Shown here: positions 40,573 through 50,492 of the stretch, piece by piece
Position numbering within the stretch: position 1 is the stretch's first letter
Layout: each line of letters begins with the position of its first letter
Origin: Cytophagaceae bacterium SCN 52-12
Lineage (GTDB): Bacteria; Bacteroidota; Bacteroidia; Cytophagales; Spirosomataceae
NCBI GenBank assembly: GCA_001724175.1
Contig: MEDT01000039.1
Span: forward strand, 1-64,000
Direction of reading: 5' to 3'
Length of the DNA stretch: 64,000 bases
The notes under the pieces: model-generated
What the model saw: only the letters and a program-made list of their open reading frames with translations
Told to the model about the DNA's origin: nothing
Database searches by the model: none
Translations under genes and position numbers: made by a program

Positions 40573-43563
40573 TTAGAACCATGCGTTTAACCCGATGGAA
40601 AATGACCTGTACTGAGGCTCAATTCCTATGTTCCGCTCCATGATACGACGGTTTTTGGAAATGGTCATCAGGTTGGAAGCGTCTGCAAAGACAGACAGCT
40701 GCTTCATCGTGAGCTTGTTTGACGTCATCGGGATATCATACGTAAGCTGCACCCTGTCGACCTTAAAATAATTGCCGGAATACAGCCAGAAGGTGGAGCT
40801 CCTGTAATTGTTGGTATTGGCGATGGAGCTCAGGCGCGGGTAGGTGGCGGTCGCTTTCGTAGCCTCGGTCCACCTGTTCAGTACAAACGAGGAGTATTTG
40901 TCGTCTGCGTCCACCCAGTAGTAATCCCCTTCCAGCATGCCGTCTGCGCCCGATCTCCCGTTGCCGCGGGCAAACAGCGTCAGGTTCTTGTAGGATACCT
41001 TGAGATTCAGGCCGTACGAAAACGGTGATTGCCACCGGCCGATATACTTTTCGTCGTTGGCGTCTATTATCCCGTCATTGTTCTGGTCGACATACCTGAT
41101 ATCACCGGGCTTCACCGTTCCGAAAGCCTGCACGGCATGGCTGGCAATATCTGCCTGGCTGGAGAAAAAGCCGTCGGCGATAAGGCCGTAGCGGGCGTCT
41201 ACCGGTCTGCCGGTGCGGTACCGGTAGCCATCGGCATAAATCTCATCCCTCTTTTTCACTTTCGACGTGGCGTAAAGCGCGTTGGCGCCGACCGCTACAT
41301 GAAAGGCCCCGATATTCCGCTGATAGGAAAGCCCCAGCTCAGCTCCCTTGTAGGCATTTTTGCCGAAGTTCTGGAAAGGGATGTAGTTGGTGAAGTAGCT
41401 TGGGAAGATCGTTTGCGGACGCGTGATCAGGTCGGAATAAGTGCTTGCAAAGACGTTGGCGTCGATGAAAAGCTGGCGGTCGAACCATACGCTCTCGATC
41501 CCGAAATTGACCTCCCGCCTTTTCTCGAAAGAGAGGCGCGGGTTACCGCTGTTGGCCGGCAAAGTCCCTGATCTGGACCTTGTTCCTTCGTACCAGGAAT
41601 AAGAGCCCGAGGTGCCGTAGCGGTCGTCATAGTAATAAAAGCCCGAGATACCGGCATCCGAGTTCATTTCTCCGGCCGAAAGGCGCAGCTTCAGGAAGTC
41701 CACGGCCGTTGCGGAAGCCATGAAGTCTTCCGCGCTCACTACCCAGGCTACGCCGAGGGAAGGAGAGAAGGCCGTCCGGTTGCCGGGCGGGAGCTTCACG
41801 GAATTGACATAGGCGCCACTGAAGTCAACGAGGTATTTGTTCTGATAACCGTAGGTAAGCCTGAGCCCGAGGTTCGCGTTTTTGTTGCCCTGGAGGCTTT
41901 CCTGGGCCTTGTCGTGGGCCATGAACCCGAGCAGGGAGCCCGAAACCGTGTGTACTTCGTTGAAGGTACGGTTGTAGTCAAGCAGGCCGTAAAAACCGAT
42001 CCGTCTCCTGTAGGAGGCATTTCCTACGTTCTGGGTGCCCGAACGTACATCTTCGCCGAATTGCTTCAGGCTGACTATACGGTCCTGCGTCTCGTCCCAT
42101 GTGGGCTCATATACGGAATACTGGTTGCTGATATACTGGTCGTACAGGGTGAAGTAATCGAAGCTGAAGTTCGTATGGAAGGCCAGGCCCTGCACAGACC
42201 TGCCCAGGTCGAAATCGATACGGTTGTTGAAAGAAAAAGTACGCTGTACGCGTTCGTTCGTTCCGCCCGACCAGGCATTGGCGATGGGGTTGGTCTGGTA
42301 GCTGGTGGTACCGCCCAGCAGGTACATCCCGTTGATATCGTTTTTCCGCTGCATCAGCACGGGGTTTTCCCGATCCATCAAAGAAATGGGCAGCAGGGGA
42401 GAAAACAGGTTAGGCCGCAGGGAGTCGGCAGCGGCCCAGTAGTCGCCGCGCGGACCGTTGCTGTTGTTCAGCACAACAACCGCATCCAGGGCGCTTTTGA
42501 TCCAGGAGTTGACCTTGAGGTCGACGTTGCCTCTGATATTGAAGACGTTGGATTTAGCTCCTTTCCCTTCGCCGAAATTGTAAAGGCTCCCGGTCTGGCT
42601 CCATCCTATGTTGGAATAATAGGTAGCAACGCTGTTTCCGCCGGAGAAATCGACCGTGGCCCTCGAAAACGGTTTCTGTGACCGCAGGTACTCGCTCGAG
42701 TAGTAATCGATGCTGGGGTAGCGGTATGGATTCCCGTTACGGTATTTCTGGATCAGCTCCGAAGAATACTGGACGCCGAGGCCGTCATTGAGCCGGGCCT
42801 CGTTGTAAAGCTGCATATAGTCGGCGGAAGAGAGGTACTCCGGGAGCTCGGTCGGCCGGGAGATACCGTAAAACGCCTGGGCATTGATCTGCCTTTTGTA
42901 GGCTTCCCCCCGTTTTGTTGTGACCAGGACTACTCCGTTTACGGCGTCGTTACCGTACAATATGGCGGAGTTGATGTCCTTCAGCACCGATATCTGCTCG
43001 ACTTCGGCGAGGTTGAGCGTGCTGATGTCGCGCGGAAGGCCGTCGACGATAAACAGCGCATTTCCGATCCCGCGGATATTGGAGCTGCCCAGCATACCCG
43101 GCAGCATCCCGGTCAGCGCTGAAGCGAGGGTCTGGGTGTTGTCGTACCTTCTGAGCTGAGAGGGGTTCAGCACGCTGACCGCATTGACCAGCCCGGCTTT
43201 CTTTGTCGTGCCGAAGGCGACCCGCACCTTGTCTTTTTCTCCCGACAGGAAAGATGCTTTTTTCAGGATGAGCGTCTGGCCCACGCCGTATTCTCCGGCT
43301 TCGAACACTGCCGGCTCGTAGCCGGGAGCTTCGATCAGCAGGTTTCCGATCACGGATGCAGAGAAGGAAAACTCTCCCGCCTTGCCGGATTTTACCACGT
43401 CTACCCCTTCATTGGCGTAAATCAGCGCCCCTTCCACAGGCCTGCCGTTTTCATCGTTTACTGCAGCCTGCAGCCGGGGTGCGGGCTGCTGAGCCGGCGA
43501 CAGCAAAGGCCAAAACAACAGCATACAACCTGCAAGGGCTGTTATATATCTATGTATTTTCAT
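40573..43563 (-). CDS. SusC/RagA-family TonB-dependent receptor without STN domain
   Basis: This 996-residue protein has a signal peptide (about 1-25), a short carboxypeptidase-regulatory-like domain (about 33-100, NDENGRPVEGALIYANEG), then a plug with SNIRGIGNALFIVDGLPRD, INSAILYGNDAVNGVVLVTTKRG, and the barrel to a C-terminal aromatic residue (LNAWF). It has no STN domain, so unlike the other two SusC proteins here it cannot contact FecR directly; transport is the expected role. The canonical TonB-box form DEVVVIGYG is also replaced by KVRVAFGTTK. It pairs with the SusD encoded 16 nt downstream. Confidence 0.93.
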   Translation of the reverse strand: MKIHRYITALAGCMLLFWPLLSPAQQPAPRLQAAVNDENGRPVEGALIYANEGVDVVKSGKAGEFSFSASVIGNLLIEAPGYEPAVFEAGEYGVGQTLILKKASFLSGEKDKVRVAFGTTKKAGLVNAVSVLNPSQLRRYDNTQTLASALTGMLPGMLGSSNIRGIGNALFIVDGLPRDISTLNLAEVEQISVLKDINSAILYGNDAVNGVVLVTTKRGEAYKRQINAQAFYGISRPTELPEYLSSADYMQLYNEARLNDGLGVQYSSELIQKYRNGNPYRYPSIDYYSSEYLRSQKPFSRATVDFSGGNSVATYYSNIGWSQTGSLYNFGEGKGAKSNVFNIRGNVDLKVNSWIKSALDAVVVLNNSNGPRGDYWAAADSLRPNLFSPLLPISLMDRENPVLMQRKNDINGMYLLGGTTSYQTNPIANAWSGGTNERVQRTFSFNNRIDFDLGRSVQGLAFHTNFSFDYFTLYDQYISNQYSVYEPTWDETQDRIVSLKQFGEDVRSGTQNVGNASYRRRIGFYGLLDYNRTFNEVHTVSGSLLGFMAHDKAQESLQGNKNANLGLRLTYGYQNKYLVDFSGAYVNSVKLPPGNRTAFSPSLGVAWVVSAEDFMASATAVDFLKLRLSAGEMNSDAGISGFYYYDDRYGTSGSYSWYEGTRSRSGTLPANSGNPRLSFEKRREVNFGIESVWFDRQLFIDANVFASTYSDLITRPQTIFPSYFTNYIPFQNFGKNAYKGAELGLSYQRNIGAFHVAVGANALYATSKVKKRDEIYADGYRYRTGRPVDARYGLIADGFFSSQADIASHAVQAFGTVKPGDIRYVDQNNDGIIDANDEKYIGRWQSPFSYGLNLKVSYKNLTLFARGNGRSGADGMLEGDYYWVDADDKYSSFVLNRWTEATKATATYPRLSSIANTNNYRSSTFWLYSGNYFKVDRVQLTYDIPMTSNKLTMKQLSVFADASNLMTISKNRRIMERNIGIEPQYRSFSIGLNAWF

Positions 43564-43570
43564 GTATTTC

Positions 43571-43605
43571 AGAAAAGATTTTAGCTATGAGTAATTAGCC
43601 GTTTT
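43571..43605 (-). repeat. Degenerate copy of the intercistronic repeat's 3' block
   Basis: On the minus strand GGCTAATTACTCATAGCTAA lies directly before the SusC start codon (43563), at the position taken by the 3' block of the modular repeat elsewhere. The similarity is weak. Confidence 0.3.
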
Positions 43606-43617
43606 ATTCAAAACTTC

Positions 43618-45465
43618 CTACCAGCCCGGATTCTGTGAGAACCCTTCGTATAGCCTGGTATCTCCCAATTGGAAAGGCAGCCAGTTATGCCGTTTTTCAA
43701 AAACACGCTGTACGACTACCCTTTCGCGGAGGTTAATGGGCTTGCCGTCGCTGCCGAGGTCAAAATCAATAGCTGTTTTGTCGATATATTCGGCATTGCC
43801 CGCAATATTCCAGCGACGCAGGTCGAAAAACCGGTGTCCTTCGAAGGCAAATTCTACCGCGCGCTCACGGATGATCTGTTTCATAAATGCATCTTTGGAA
43901 GCGGTGTACCTGGCCGGGAGAGCAGGCAGCTGGGCGCGGGTCCGGATGATGTTGACGGCATCGATTGCGGTCAGGGCGCTGCCTGCTGCCGTCGACGTCG
44001 GTGATCCGTACCCGTGAAGCACGGCTTCGGCATAGATCAGGTATACATCGGCCAGCCGCATGATAGGATGATAGGACTGGAAATTACTCCAGCGGTTATC
44101 CCAGGGGTTATTTCCCTTGGGCGTCCATTTCCGGTAAAAGTAGCCGGTAACGCTTCCGGCAACGCCAGCGCTGGCAGGTGTGCCGTTGCGGTGCCTGCCC
44201 GAGTTGGACAATTGGGCAAATTCATTTTCCTTAGCTGCCGCCGCCACTGCGTTGTCGACCAGCCGCACCCCTTCGTAGACGATATCGACATAAAACCTGG
44301 GCTCCCGGCCTGTCCAGGGCTGGTTGGGATCATAGCCCGATTCGGGGTCGTCTATGGGCAGGCCGTTCGCCATACCATAGTTTTTAATGAAGTTATGCGT
44401 GGGTACTTCCACGCGGTTGTTGCCGGCGCCGAACTGGACCGGGTTGGTGGTCCGGTTGGTTGTAAAGCGCACAAAGCTCGGTATGATCACGGTCGGGTTC
44501 ATAATGACTTCGGTCCCGCCCGAACGTTCGCGGTTACCCGGCGACCATACCCAGAAATTGTCTGTCCAGGTATCCCAGCTCTGAAGCTTGTAAGCGCCCG
44601 ACTCATTGCAGATTTTGATCACTTCGGCTGCTACGTCGGCCGCCTGCTTCGCGAGCTCGGTATCGTAGGCGTTGTTGCCTGTCGACGACTCGTTCATCAT
44701 CGGGCTTGCGGCGTACAGCAGGTTGCGGGCCAGCATCGAAAGCGCGTGGATTTTAGTAATGCGCTGCGAGTTATTGCCCAATGTAGCCTGGCCGACGGTC
44801 GTGTCATCCCATTTGAGCGGGAGCAGGGCAGCGGCGGCGCGGAAGTCTTCCGCTACTTTCAATGCTGTTTCACGGTAGGTCATGCGCGGCAGCTTCAGTT
44901 CCTCTGACGACGACAGCACTTCGTTTATATAAGGTAATCCGCCATACCAGCGCATCAGTTCAAAGTGGAAGTAGGCCCTGAAAAACAGGCATTGACCTTC
45001 GATCACGCTGCGGGCTTCCGGGGTGGCGTTTGCCAGCAGCTCGAGCTTGCTCAGACCGAGGTTGGCCTTGCGGATGGCGTACCAGGCAAATGGCCATACG
45101 CGCATCCGGGTGAGGTTGCCGCTATAATCCATCCGGGGACTGGCCGCATACAGGAAGGTAGTCTGGTTCCAGTAGTTGCCGTCGTCCCAGGGAAGGGGTA
45201 CATTGCACAGCACTTCGTCGGAGGCGCTGAAGTTGTAATACTGGTTTCCGCCCAATACCTTGTGGATGTCTACGATACAATCGTACATCTCTTCGACGAA
45301 TCCCTGGAAGCTTACAAAGCTGCCGAAAACGTCGGTATCGGTAATGCTCGCTTCGGGAGCCTTGTCCAGATAGTCCTCGCAGCTGCCGAAAAGAAAACCG
45401 GCGAGCACCATCGGCACGATCAGGCGCCATCTGTTTTTATGAATTGTATTTTTTATGATTCGCAT
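43618..45465 (-). CDS. SusD/RagB-family outer-membrane lipoprotein
   Basis: This 615-residue lipoprotein has lipobox FLFGSC (Cys about 29) and EDYLDKAPEA just after it, typical of SusD. Hallmarks are EGQCLFFRAYFHFELMRWYGG (about 156-176), the helix RLADVYLIYAEAVLHGYG, and IRERAVEFAFEGHRFFDLRRW (about 530-550). It begins 3 nt after the STN-containing SusC at 45469, so the two are tightly coupled. It is the first SusD of the locus and the likely partner of the signalling receptor. Confidence 0.94.
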   Translation of the reverse strand: MRIIKNTIHKNRWRLIVPMVLAGFLFGSCEDYLDKAPEASITDTDVFGSFVSFQGFVEEMYDCIVDIHKVLGGNQYYNFSASDEVLCNVPLPWDDGNYWNQTTFLYAASPRMDYSGNLTRMRVWPFAWYAIRKANLGLSKLELLANATPEARSVIEGQCLFFRAYFHFELMRWYGGLPYINEVLSSSEELKLPRMTYRETALKVAEDFRAAAALLPLKWDDTTVGQATLGNNSQRITKIHALSMLARNLLYAASPMMNESSTGNNAYDTELAKQAADVAAEVIKICNESGAYKLQSWDTWTDNFWVWSPGNRERSGGTEVIMNPTVIIPSFVRFTTNRTTNPVQFGAGNNRVEVPTHNFIKNYGMANGLPIDDPESGYDPNQPWTGREPRFYVDIVYEGVRLVDNAVAAAAKENEFAQLSNSGRHRNGTPASAGVAGSVTGYFYRKWTPKGNNPWDNRWSNFQSYHPIMRLADVYLIYAEAVLHGYGSPTSTAAGSALTAIDAVNIIRTRAQLPALPARYTASKDAFMKQIIRERAVEFAFEGHRFFDLRRWNIAGNAEYIDKTAIDFDLGSDGKPINLRERVVVQRVFEKRHNWLPFQLGDTRLYEGFSQNPGW

Positions 45466-45468
45466 ACC

Positions 45469-48400
45469 TCAAAAAGTTAAATCGATACCGATGTTGACCC
45501 GTTTTGGCGTGGGATAGGCGCCTGCGCTTGCATCGCCGCCCGACATGGCTGCTTCCCGGTCGTCCGGAAGCCGCGACCAGAACCACAGGTTGTTCCCGTT
45601 TACAAACAGGCGGAGATTGGATAAGCCGAGCCGGCTCAGGACAGGCTTCTGGAATGTATAGGCAACTTCCGCTGTTTTCAGGCGCAGGTACGAGCCGTCA
45701 TATATGAAATAATCGCCGATAAACTGCCCCTGCGATTTCCAGCGCGGGATAAACGAGCTGGCATCCTGGTTGTCCTTAGACCAGTAGTCCCTCACGTGCG
45801 CGAACAGGGTATTCTGGTACATGTAAAAGTTATTGAGAGGGATGTTTCTCGACACGTTGTTGACGCCGTAAAACTGGAGCGTCACGCTGAAGCCCTTGTA
45901 ATCCCCGCCGATACTGGCGTTGTAGCTGTTCATCGGGACTTCCGAATAGCCGAAGGGAACCGTATCGTCATTCCCGGTAATGACCCCGTCGCCGTTGAAG
46001 TCTGCGATATTGTAGTAGCCCGGCAGCTTGGAAAGATCGTTGGTTTGCTGCGGTGTGCTGGCAAACACTTCATCCCAGTTGTTGTAGAAGCCGGTGCGTA
46101 CCTGCGACCTTATCTGGCCGATCTGGTAGCCGGCCTGCTTCAGGTAGGCTGCCTGCAGCACGGGATCGTCGCGGTTGATGATCTTGTTTTCGGTATGTGT
46201 CAGGGAGAACATGCTCCACAGGTGCAGCCCGTTGGAAAAGCCTTTGTTCAGCCTCAGCTCCAGCTCATAGCCCTTCGATTTGACCTGTCCCAGGTTGGCC
46301 GACGGAGGCGTGGCTCCGAAATAGGGCGGGATCGCACGCGAGGTGCCGTCTATGATGATATCGGTCCTGTTTTCGGTAAAATAGTCGAAATTAATGGATA
46401 CCAGGTCTTTAAATAGGCCGATTTCGGCGCCGTAGTTCGTTTTCCTGGCTTTTTCCCACCGGATATTCGGGTTCCCGACGATTTGCTCCTTGTAAAAATT
46501 ATAGGGGCTCCTTTCGTTCGGGTTGGCATTCAGCAGGGCGGAATTGATACCCTGGCCGCCATACTGATACTGCGACTGGTAGGCCCAGCGGGCCCCGCCG
46601 GCATCGTCGCCCACGACCCCGGAGCTGTAGCGGAATTTCAGGCGGTTCATCCATTCCACGTCGAAAAATTTCTCATTGGAAGCATACCAGCCGGCCGCAA
46701 AGGAAGGGAAGAAGTCGAACCGGTAGCCGGGGCCGAATTTTTCGGAGCCGTTATAGGCGCCGTTGAACTCGAAAAGGTACCGGGTATCGTAGTCGTAGGT
46801 GGTTCTGAATACCCAATCTTCGCGATAGCTCGGGAACATGCTTCCGCGCGCGAACTGCTCTCTTTTGAAGAGGGCCATGGCTCCTACGTGGTGTACGCCG
46901 AAGTCGCGCGTATAGTTGATCTGGTGCTGGTGCATCAGCCTTCTCAGGGTGGCGGAGGCTGACGTTTCTTCGGCATTGATCGTCCAGGGGTTCACCACCC
47001 AATCGAACGCGTTCGCCGCCGTTACGGGAGTCGTTTCCGTATATTCGCCGGGGTCCTGGTCGCCTCCCGTATAGCGGGAGGGATACACGATTTTACCGAG
47101 AAGGTTTCCTTCCGGTCTCACGTGGTTCTGATCGGAGATCCCGCCCAGGGTCTGCATCCCGTTATCATAAAACAACGAGCCGGTGTAGCTCAGGCCCTTG
47201 GTGATAAAATCCAGCTTCTGCTCGAGCGAGAAGTCTGCCCTGAGCTCCACGTTGCGCTGCTGCCATACGCCCGTGTTGTAGATGAGGGCAACCGGGTTTT
47301 GCAGCGCTTCGGGAGGCAGCGCGTAGCTTTGCCCCCAGCTTCCGTCGGGATATTGCGGCAGGATGACGTCCGGGGGAAAGCGGTAGGCCGCAGCCCATGC
47401 GAGCAGGTTGTTGCCGGAGCTGGCGTTGTTATAGGAGTAGTTCGTGCTTTTCTGGCTGAACAAACCGGCGAGGTTAACCCTCAGGTTGGTGGTTTTGGTC
47501 AGCTTGAAATCGAGATTGCTCCTGAAATTGAAGCGGTTGAAACCATAGCTCGGATCGTAGCCTTTGTGGTTGTCGTATTTGCGGAACATATCCCCTTCGT
47601 TGAGGTACGACAGGGAGCCGAAGTACTTGACAAAGCTGGTTCCTCCTGAAACATTCAGGTTGGCCCGCTGGGACCACGACACATCCCTGAACATCGCCTT
47701 CTCCCAATCGACATTCGGATAAAGCATGGCGTCTGTGGCCGACTGGGGCTTTTTATAACGCAGCGCCACTTCATAAGGGACATAATCGCCCCATGAAACC
47801 GGGCTGATAGGGCCCTCCCTCTCGATCATCTCGTTCCTGACCATGATCGCTTCATACGAATCCAGCTTTTCGGGCAGCCTCGATACCGACAATGCGGTAG
47901 CGCTGTAGTTGAAAGACAGCTGGGGCTTAGACTCGGACCCTCTTTTCGTTGTGATGAGAATAACTCCGTTCGCACCCTTTACCCCGAAGACGGCAGTAGC
48001 CGAGGCATCTTTCAGCACGGAGATCGTTTCCACCTCGCTGACGTCTACATTGCTCATATCACGCTCTACGCCGTCGATCAGGATGAGCGGCTGGCCGCCG
48101 TTCCAGGTATTGCGCCCGCGGATGAAGATGGAGGTAGCATTACCGCCGGTCAGCGTACCGCCGGGCTCCCCGCTGGAGGTGATGGTGGTAAGGCCGGGCA
48201 GTTGGCCGGTGAGCGCCTGTTTCAGATCGGTTACGTTGCCGGCCCGTTTGAGGTCTTCCTGGTTGGCCTGTACGATCGATCCCACCACGCTCTGCTTTCG
48301 CTGCGTACCGAAGCCCACGACGACTACTTCATCCAGTATTTTTTCATCTACTTTCAGGGAGACTTTGACCGAGGCCTGGTTTCCGACGACAACCTCCTGT

Positions 48401-48990
48401 GAAAGGTAGCCCACGAACGAAAACACCAGGACGGCGTCCCTATCGGGAACGCTGATGGTGAATTTGCCGGTTACATCGGTCGTCGTTCCCTGCTGCGTGC
48501 CTTTCAGCAGCACGCTGACACCCGGCAGACCTTCGCCGGTCTCGTCTGTGACGGTACCCTGGATCCTGATGTCGGCAGGCTCCAGGGATAATCCGTCCGG
48601 TTCCGCAGAAACCTGCCCGGTCTCGGGCTCGCTCGGGGTGAGCACCACCTGGTTCCCGATAAGCCGGTACTTGATATGAAGGGGTGTGAGCAGCTGTTCC
48701 AGCACATCCGAAAGCTTGTCATTCCGGTAGTCTACCGTGGCCCGCAGCTCTTCCGAAATAAGCCTTGTCCGGTAAGTAAACTTGACATTAGCCTGCCGTT
48801 CTATGCGAACGAGTATCTCCGCCACCTTCCGGTTGTCCAGCTGGAGGTTTATCCTGCGGTTAAGCAGGTCCTGGGCGTCCGCTTCCCTTGCCAGCGACAT
48901 CCCGGCGAAGGAAATGGCCATGAAAACCTGTATCAGGGATACTTTCATGAGGCTACATAAGATTTTTTGGAAATCTGAATCTTTTTTCAT
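45469..48990 (-). CDS. SusC/RagA-family TonB-dependent receptor with STN domain
   Basis: This 1173-residue outer-membrane receptor has a long signal region (about 1-40), an STN domain (about 52-112: RKVAEILVRIERQANVKFTY and LEQLLTPLHIKYRL), and a CarboxypepD_reg-like domain (about 142-215, GEGLPGVSVLLKGTQQGTTT). The TonB-box region DEVVVVGFGTQR, the plug (FIRGRNTWNGGQPLILIDG and DASATAVFGVKGANGVI) and the barrel follow. The STN domain and the upstream FecR/sigma pair make it the sensor of this locus. Its N-terminal architecture matches the SusC at 10007, so the two loci use the same signalling design with different ligands. Confidence 0.95.
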   Translation of the reverse strand: MKKDSDFQKILCSLMKVSLIQVFMAISFAGMSLAREADAQDLLNRRINLQLDNRKVAEILVRIERQANVKFTYRTRLISEELRATVDYRNDKLSDVLEQLLTPLHIKYRLIGNQVVLTPSEPETGQVSAEPDGLSLEPADIRIQGTVTDETGEGLPGVSVLLKGTQQGTTTDVTGKFTISVPDRDAVLVFSFVGYLSQEVVVGNQASVKVSLKVDEKILDEVVVVGFGTQRKQSVVGSIVQANQEDLKRAGNVTDLKQALTGQLPGLTTITSSGEPGGTLTGGNATSIFIRGRNTWNGGQPLILIDGVERDMSNVDVSEVETISVLKDASATAVFGVKGANGVILITTKRGSESKPQLSFNYSATALSVSRLPEKLDSYEAIMVRNEMIEREGPISPVSWGDYVPYEVALRYKKPQSATDAMLYPNVDWEKAMFRDVSWSQRANLNVSGGTSFVKYFGSLSYLNEGDMFRKYDNHKGYDPSYGFNRFNFRSNLDFKLTKTTNLRVNLAGLFSQKSTNYSYNNASSGNNLLAWAAAYRFPPDVILPQYPDGSWGQSYALPPEALQNPVALIYNTGVWQQRNVELRADFSLEQKLDFITKGLSYTGSLFYDNGMQTLGGISDQNHVRPEGNLLGKIVYPSRYTGGDQDPGEYTETTPVTAANAFDWVVNPWTINAEETSASATLRRLMHQHQINYTRDFGVHHVGAMALFKREQFARGSMFPSYREDWVFRTTYDYDTRYLFEFNGAYNGSEKFGPGYRFDFFPSFAAGWYASNEKFFDVEWMNRLKFRYSSGVVGDDAGGARWAYQSQYQYGGQGINSALLNANPNERSPYNFYKEQIVGNPNIRWEKARKTNYGAEIGLFKDLVSINFDYFTENRTDIIIDGTSRAIPPYFGATPPSANLGQVKSKGYELELRLNKGFSNGLHLWSMFSLTHTENKIINRDDPVLQAAYLKQAGYQIGQIRSQVRTGFYNNWDEVFASTPQQTNDLSKLPGYYNIADFNGDGVITGNDDTVPFGYSEVPMNSYNASIGGDYKGFSVTLQFYGVNNVSRNIPLNNFYMYQNTLFAHVRDYWSKDNQDASSFIPRWKSQGQFIGDYFIYDGSYLRLKTAEVAYTFQKPVLSRLGLSNLRLFVNGNNLWFWSRLPDDREAAMSGGDASAGAYPTPKRVNIGIDLTF

Positions 48991-49083
48991 TGATTTGATC
49001 AGTTCTTGTTTTTCAGCAAAAGCAATAACTATCCCTTTATCCTAATTGACGGATATTATTATACGTTATCAAGTAAAGGGTAC

Positions 49084-49117
49084 GAAGCCGGGAAACGCTG
49101 CAACCGTTCCCGGTTTC
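49084..49117 (-). terminator. Hairpin between fecR and susC (second locus)
   Basis: GAAGCCGGGAA and TTCCCGGTTTC (plus strand) form 11-bp arms with one mismatch around a 12-nt loop, in the 221-nt gap between fecR (ends 49212) and susC (starts 48990). The position and arm length match the hairpin at 9878-9909. Confidence 0.55.
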
Positions 49118-49211
49118 ATCATAATTAAGTAATCTGTTTATATCATCGGCAGTTGAATTAGGTTTAAGTTCAAGTTGAGATCAAGTTCATTTGGTCGGCA
49201 GGCTGCTCCGC

Positions 49212-50321
49212 TCACTGGCATTTCTTCCCGCTGACGACGATTTGCGCGTCTACCACTTTATAGGATGCATCGATGGCTTCGCAAAGGACGTCGAGCTTTT
49301 CGAAAAGGCTTACATCGTCATCCAGCGTACTGGTGAGCCGGCAATCGGAGAGCAGTTCCTGGTCAAACAGTATTTCAGTATCGTATACTTTTTCCAACGC
49401 CCTGAAAATATCGGAAACGGGTGCATTCTGGAAAGCGAATTGCTGAAGCTCTTCCGTAGAAAGGACCGGAACCGGTTCGGGTACCAGCGTCCTGGTGAAC
49501 TTTTCGACTCTTTTGGAGTAGTCTACCTGCTGGTTGGCGCGCAGGATCAGCCCCTGTGATTCTGGATCTTCCTGCGGGTTTTTGGGAGCCGCGAAGACCG
49601 ATACCTTCCCGGTTCTCACGACTACCGTCACATTGTCGCTTCCTTTCCTGGCCCTGATGTTGAAAGAAGTTCCCAGGACTTTGGTGATCAGCCCGTTGGA
49701 ATACACCAGGAAGGGCCTTTCCGTATCTCTGGTGACTTCGAAAAAGGCTTCCCCGATGAGCTGTACATTTCTTGTAGCGCCCGAAAAATTCCGGTTGCTA
49801 TACCTGATGGTGCCGTTTGGCTGCAAGGTTACGCGGCTGCTGTCGGGCAATATAATGACGCTGGCAGCGGCGGTATTGTTCGTGATCTGCTCCAGCTCCG
49901 AATCGGGAAGGATATCGAGGCTGTCGGGGGTAAAGAAGGACAAGGAAGGATTATGGCTGCGCGAGCCGTTTTCTAAAGTAAAAAGAAGGTACCCGGCCCC
50001 GATTGCCGCAACAACGGCAGCGGCCGCTTTAGCCCAGGAGCGCTGCCACCATTTGAGATGCTTTTTCCCCGACGCGATAGATTTTTGAAGGTTTGCCCAT
50101 ATTTCTTCTGTATCTCCCTGGTTAACAGCTGTTTGGGAGGCCGTAGCGAGATTTTGCACGGTTTGTATTGCACGACGGACTACCGGGCGCTGGTAAGGAA
50201 AAGTCTCCTGGAAATCATTCCAGTACTGATCACTTTGCGGGCCGGGAGACAATACCCATTTGACAAAATGTTCATCCTGAGCGAAATCTTCAAAACTATA
50301 GGCGGCGTATTTTTCAAACAT
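49212..50321 (-). CDS. FecR-family anti-sigma factor
   Basis: This 369-residue protein has a cytoplasmic N-terminal part (1-90, FVKWVLSPGPQSDQYWNDF), one TM segment (about 93-110, AAAAVVAAIGAGYLLFTL), and a FecR domain (about 150-245, IILPDSSRVTLQPNGTIRYS, LIGEAFFEVTRDTERPFLVY). A C-terminal DUF4974-like domain follows (about 290-365, FQNAPVSDIFRALEKVYDTE). It has the same architecture as the FecR at 8781. It lies between the sigma factor gene at 50493 and the STN-containing SusC, which together make the signal relay of the locus. Confidence 0.94.
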   Translation of the reverse strand: MFEKYAAYSFEDFAQDEHFVKWVLSPGPQSDQYWNDFQETFPYQRPVVRRAIQTVQNLATASQTAVNQGDTEEIWANLQKSIASGKKHLKWWQRSWAKAAAAVVAAIGAGYLLFTLENGSRSHNPSLSFFTPDSLDILPDSELEQITNNTAAASVIILPDSSRVTLQPNGTIRYSNRNFSGATRNVQLIGEAFFEVTRDTERPFLVYSNGLITKVLGTSFNIRARKGSDNVTVVVRTGKVSVFAAPKNPQEDPESQGLILRANQQVDYSKRVEKFTRTLVPEPVPVLSTEELQQFAFQNAPVSDIFRALEKVYDTEILFDQELLSDCRLTSTLDDDVSLFEKLDVLCEAIDASYKVVDAQIVVSGKKCQ

Positions 50322-50492
50322 CTGTTTCCAGGGTAACTTCTAACCCCTAAATGAAAGAAAGCTATCCTTGTACTCACTCAAAAAAAGAAAAAGTTATTTT
50401 TTTTATAAAAAACATTAAGGTATTAAGGGCATTAAGCCCCTCATTAACTATCCTGTAGCAGCGGCCGCTTAACTCCTTAATGGTTACTCTTT

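Noticed and set aside
49158..49192. Two TCAAGTT direct repeats upstream of susC in the second locus as an ECF promoter or operator
   Set aside because: They lie over 150 nt from the susC start, have no counterpart before the susC at 10007, and the stretch is AT-rich, so chance is likely.
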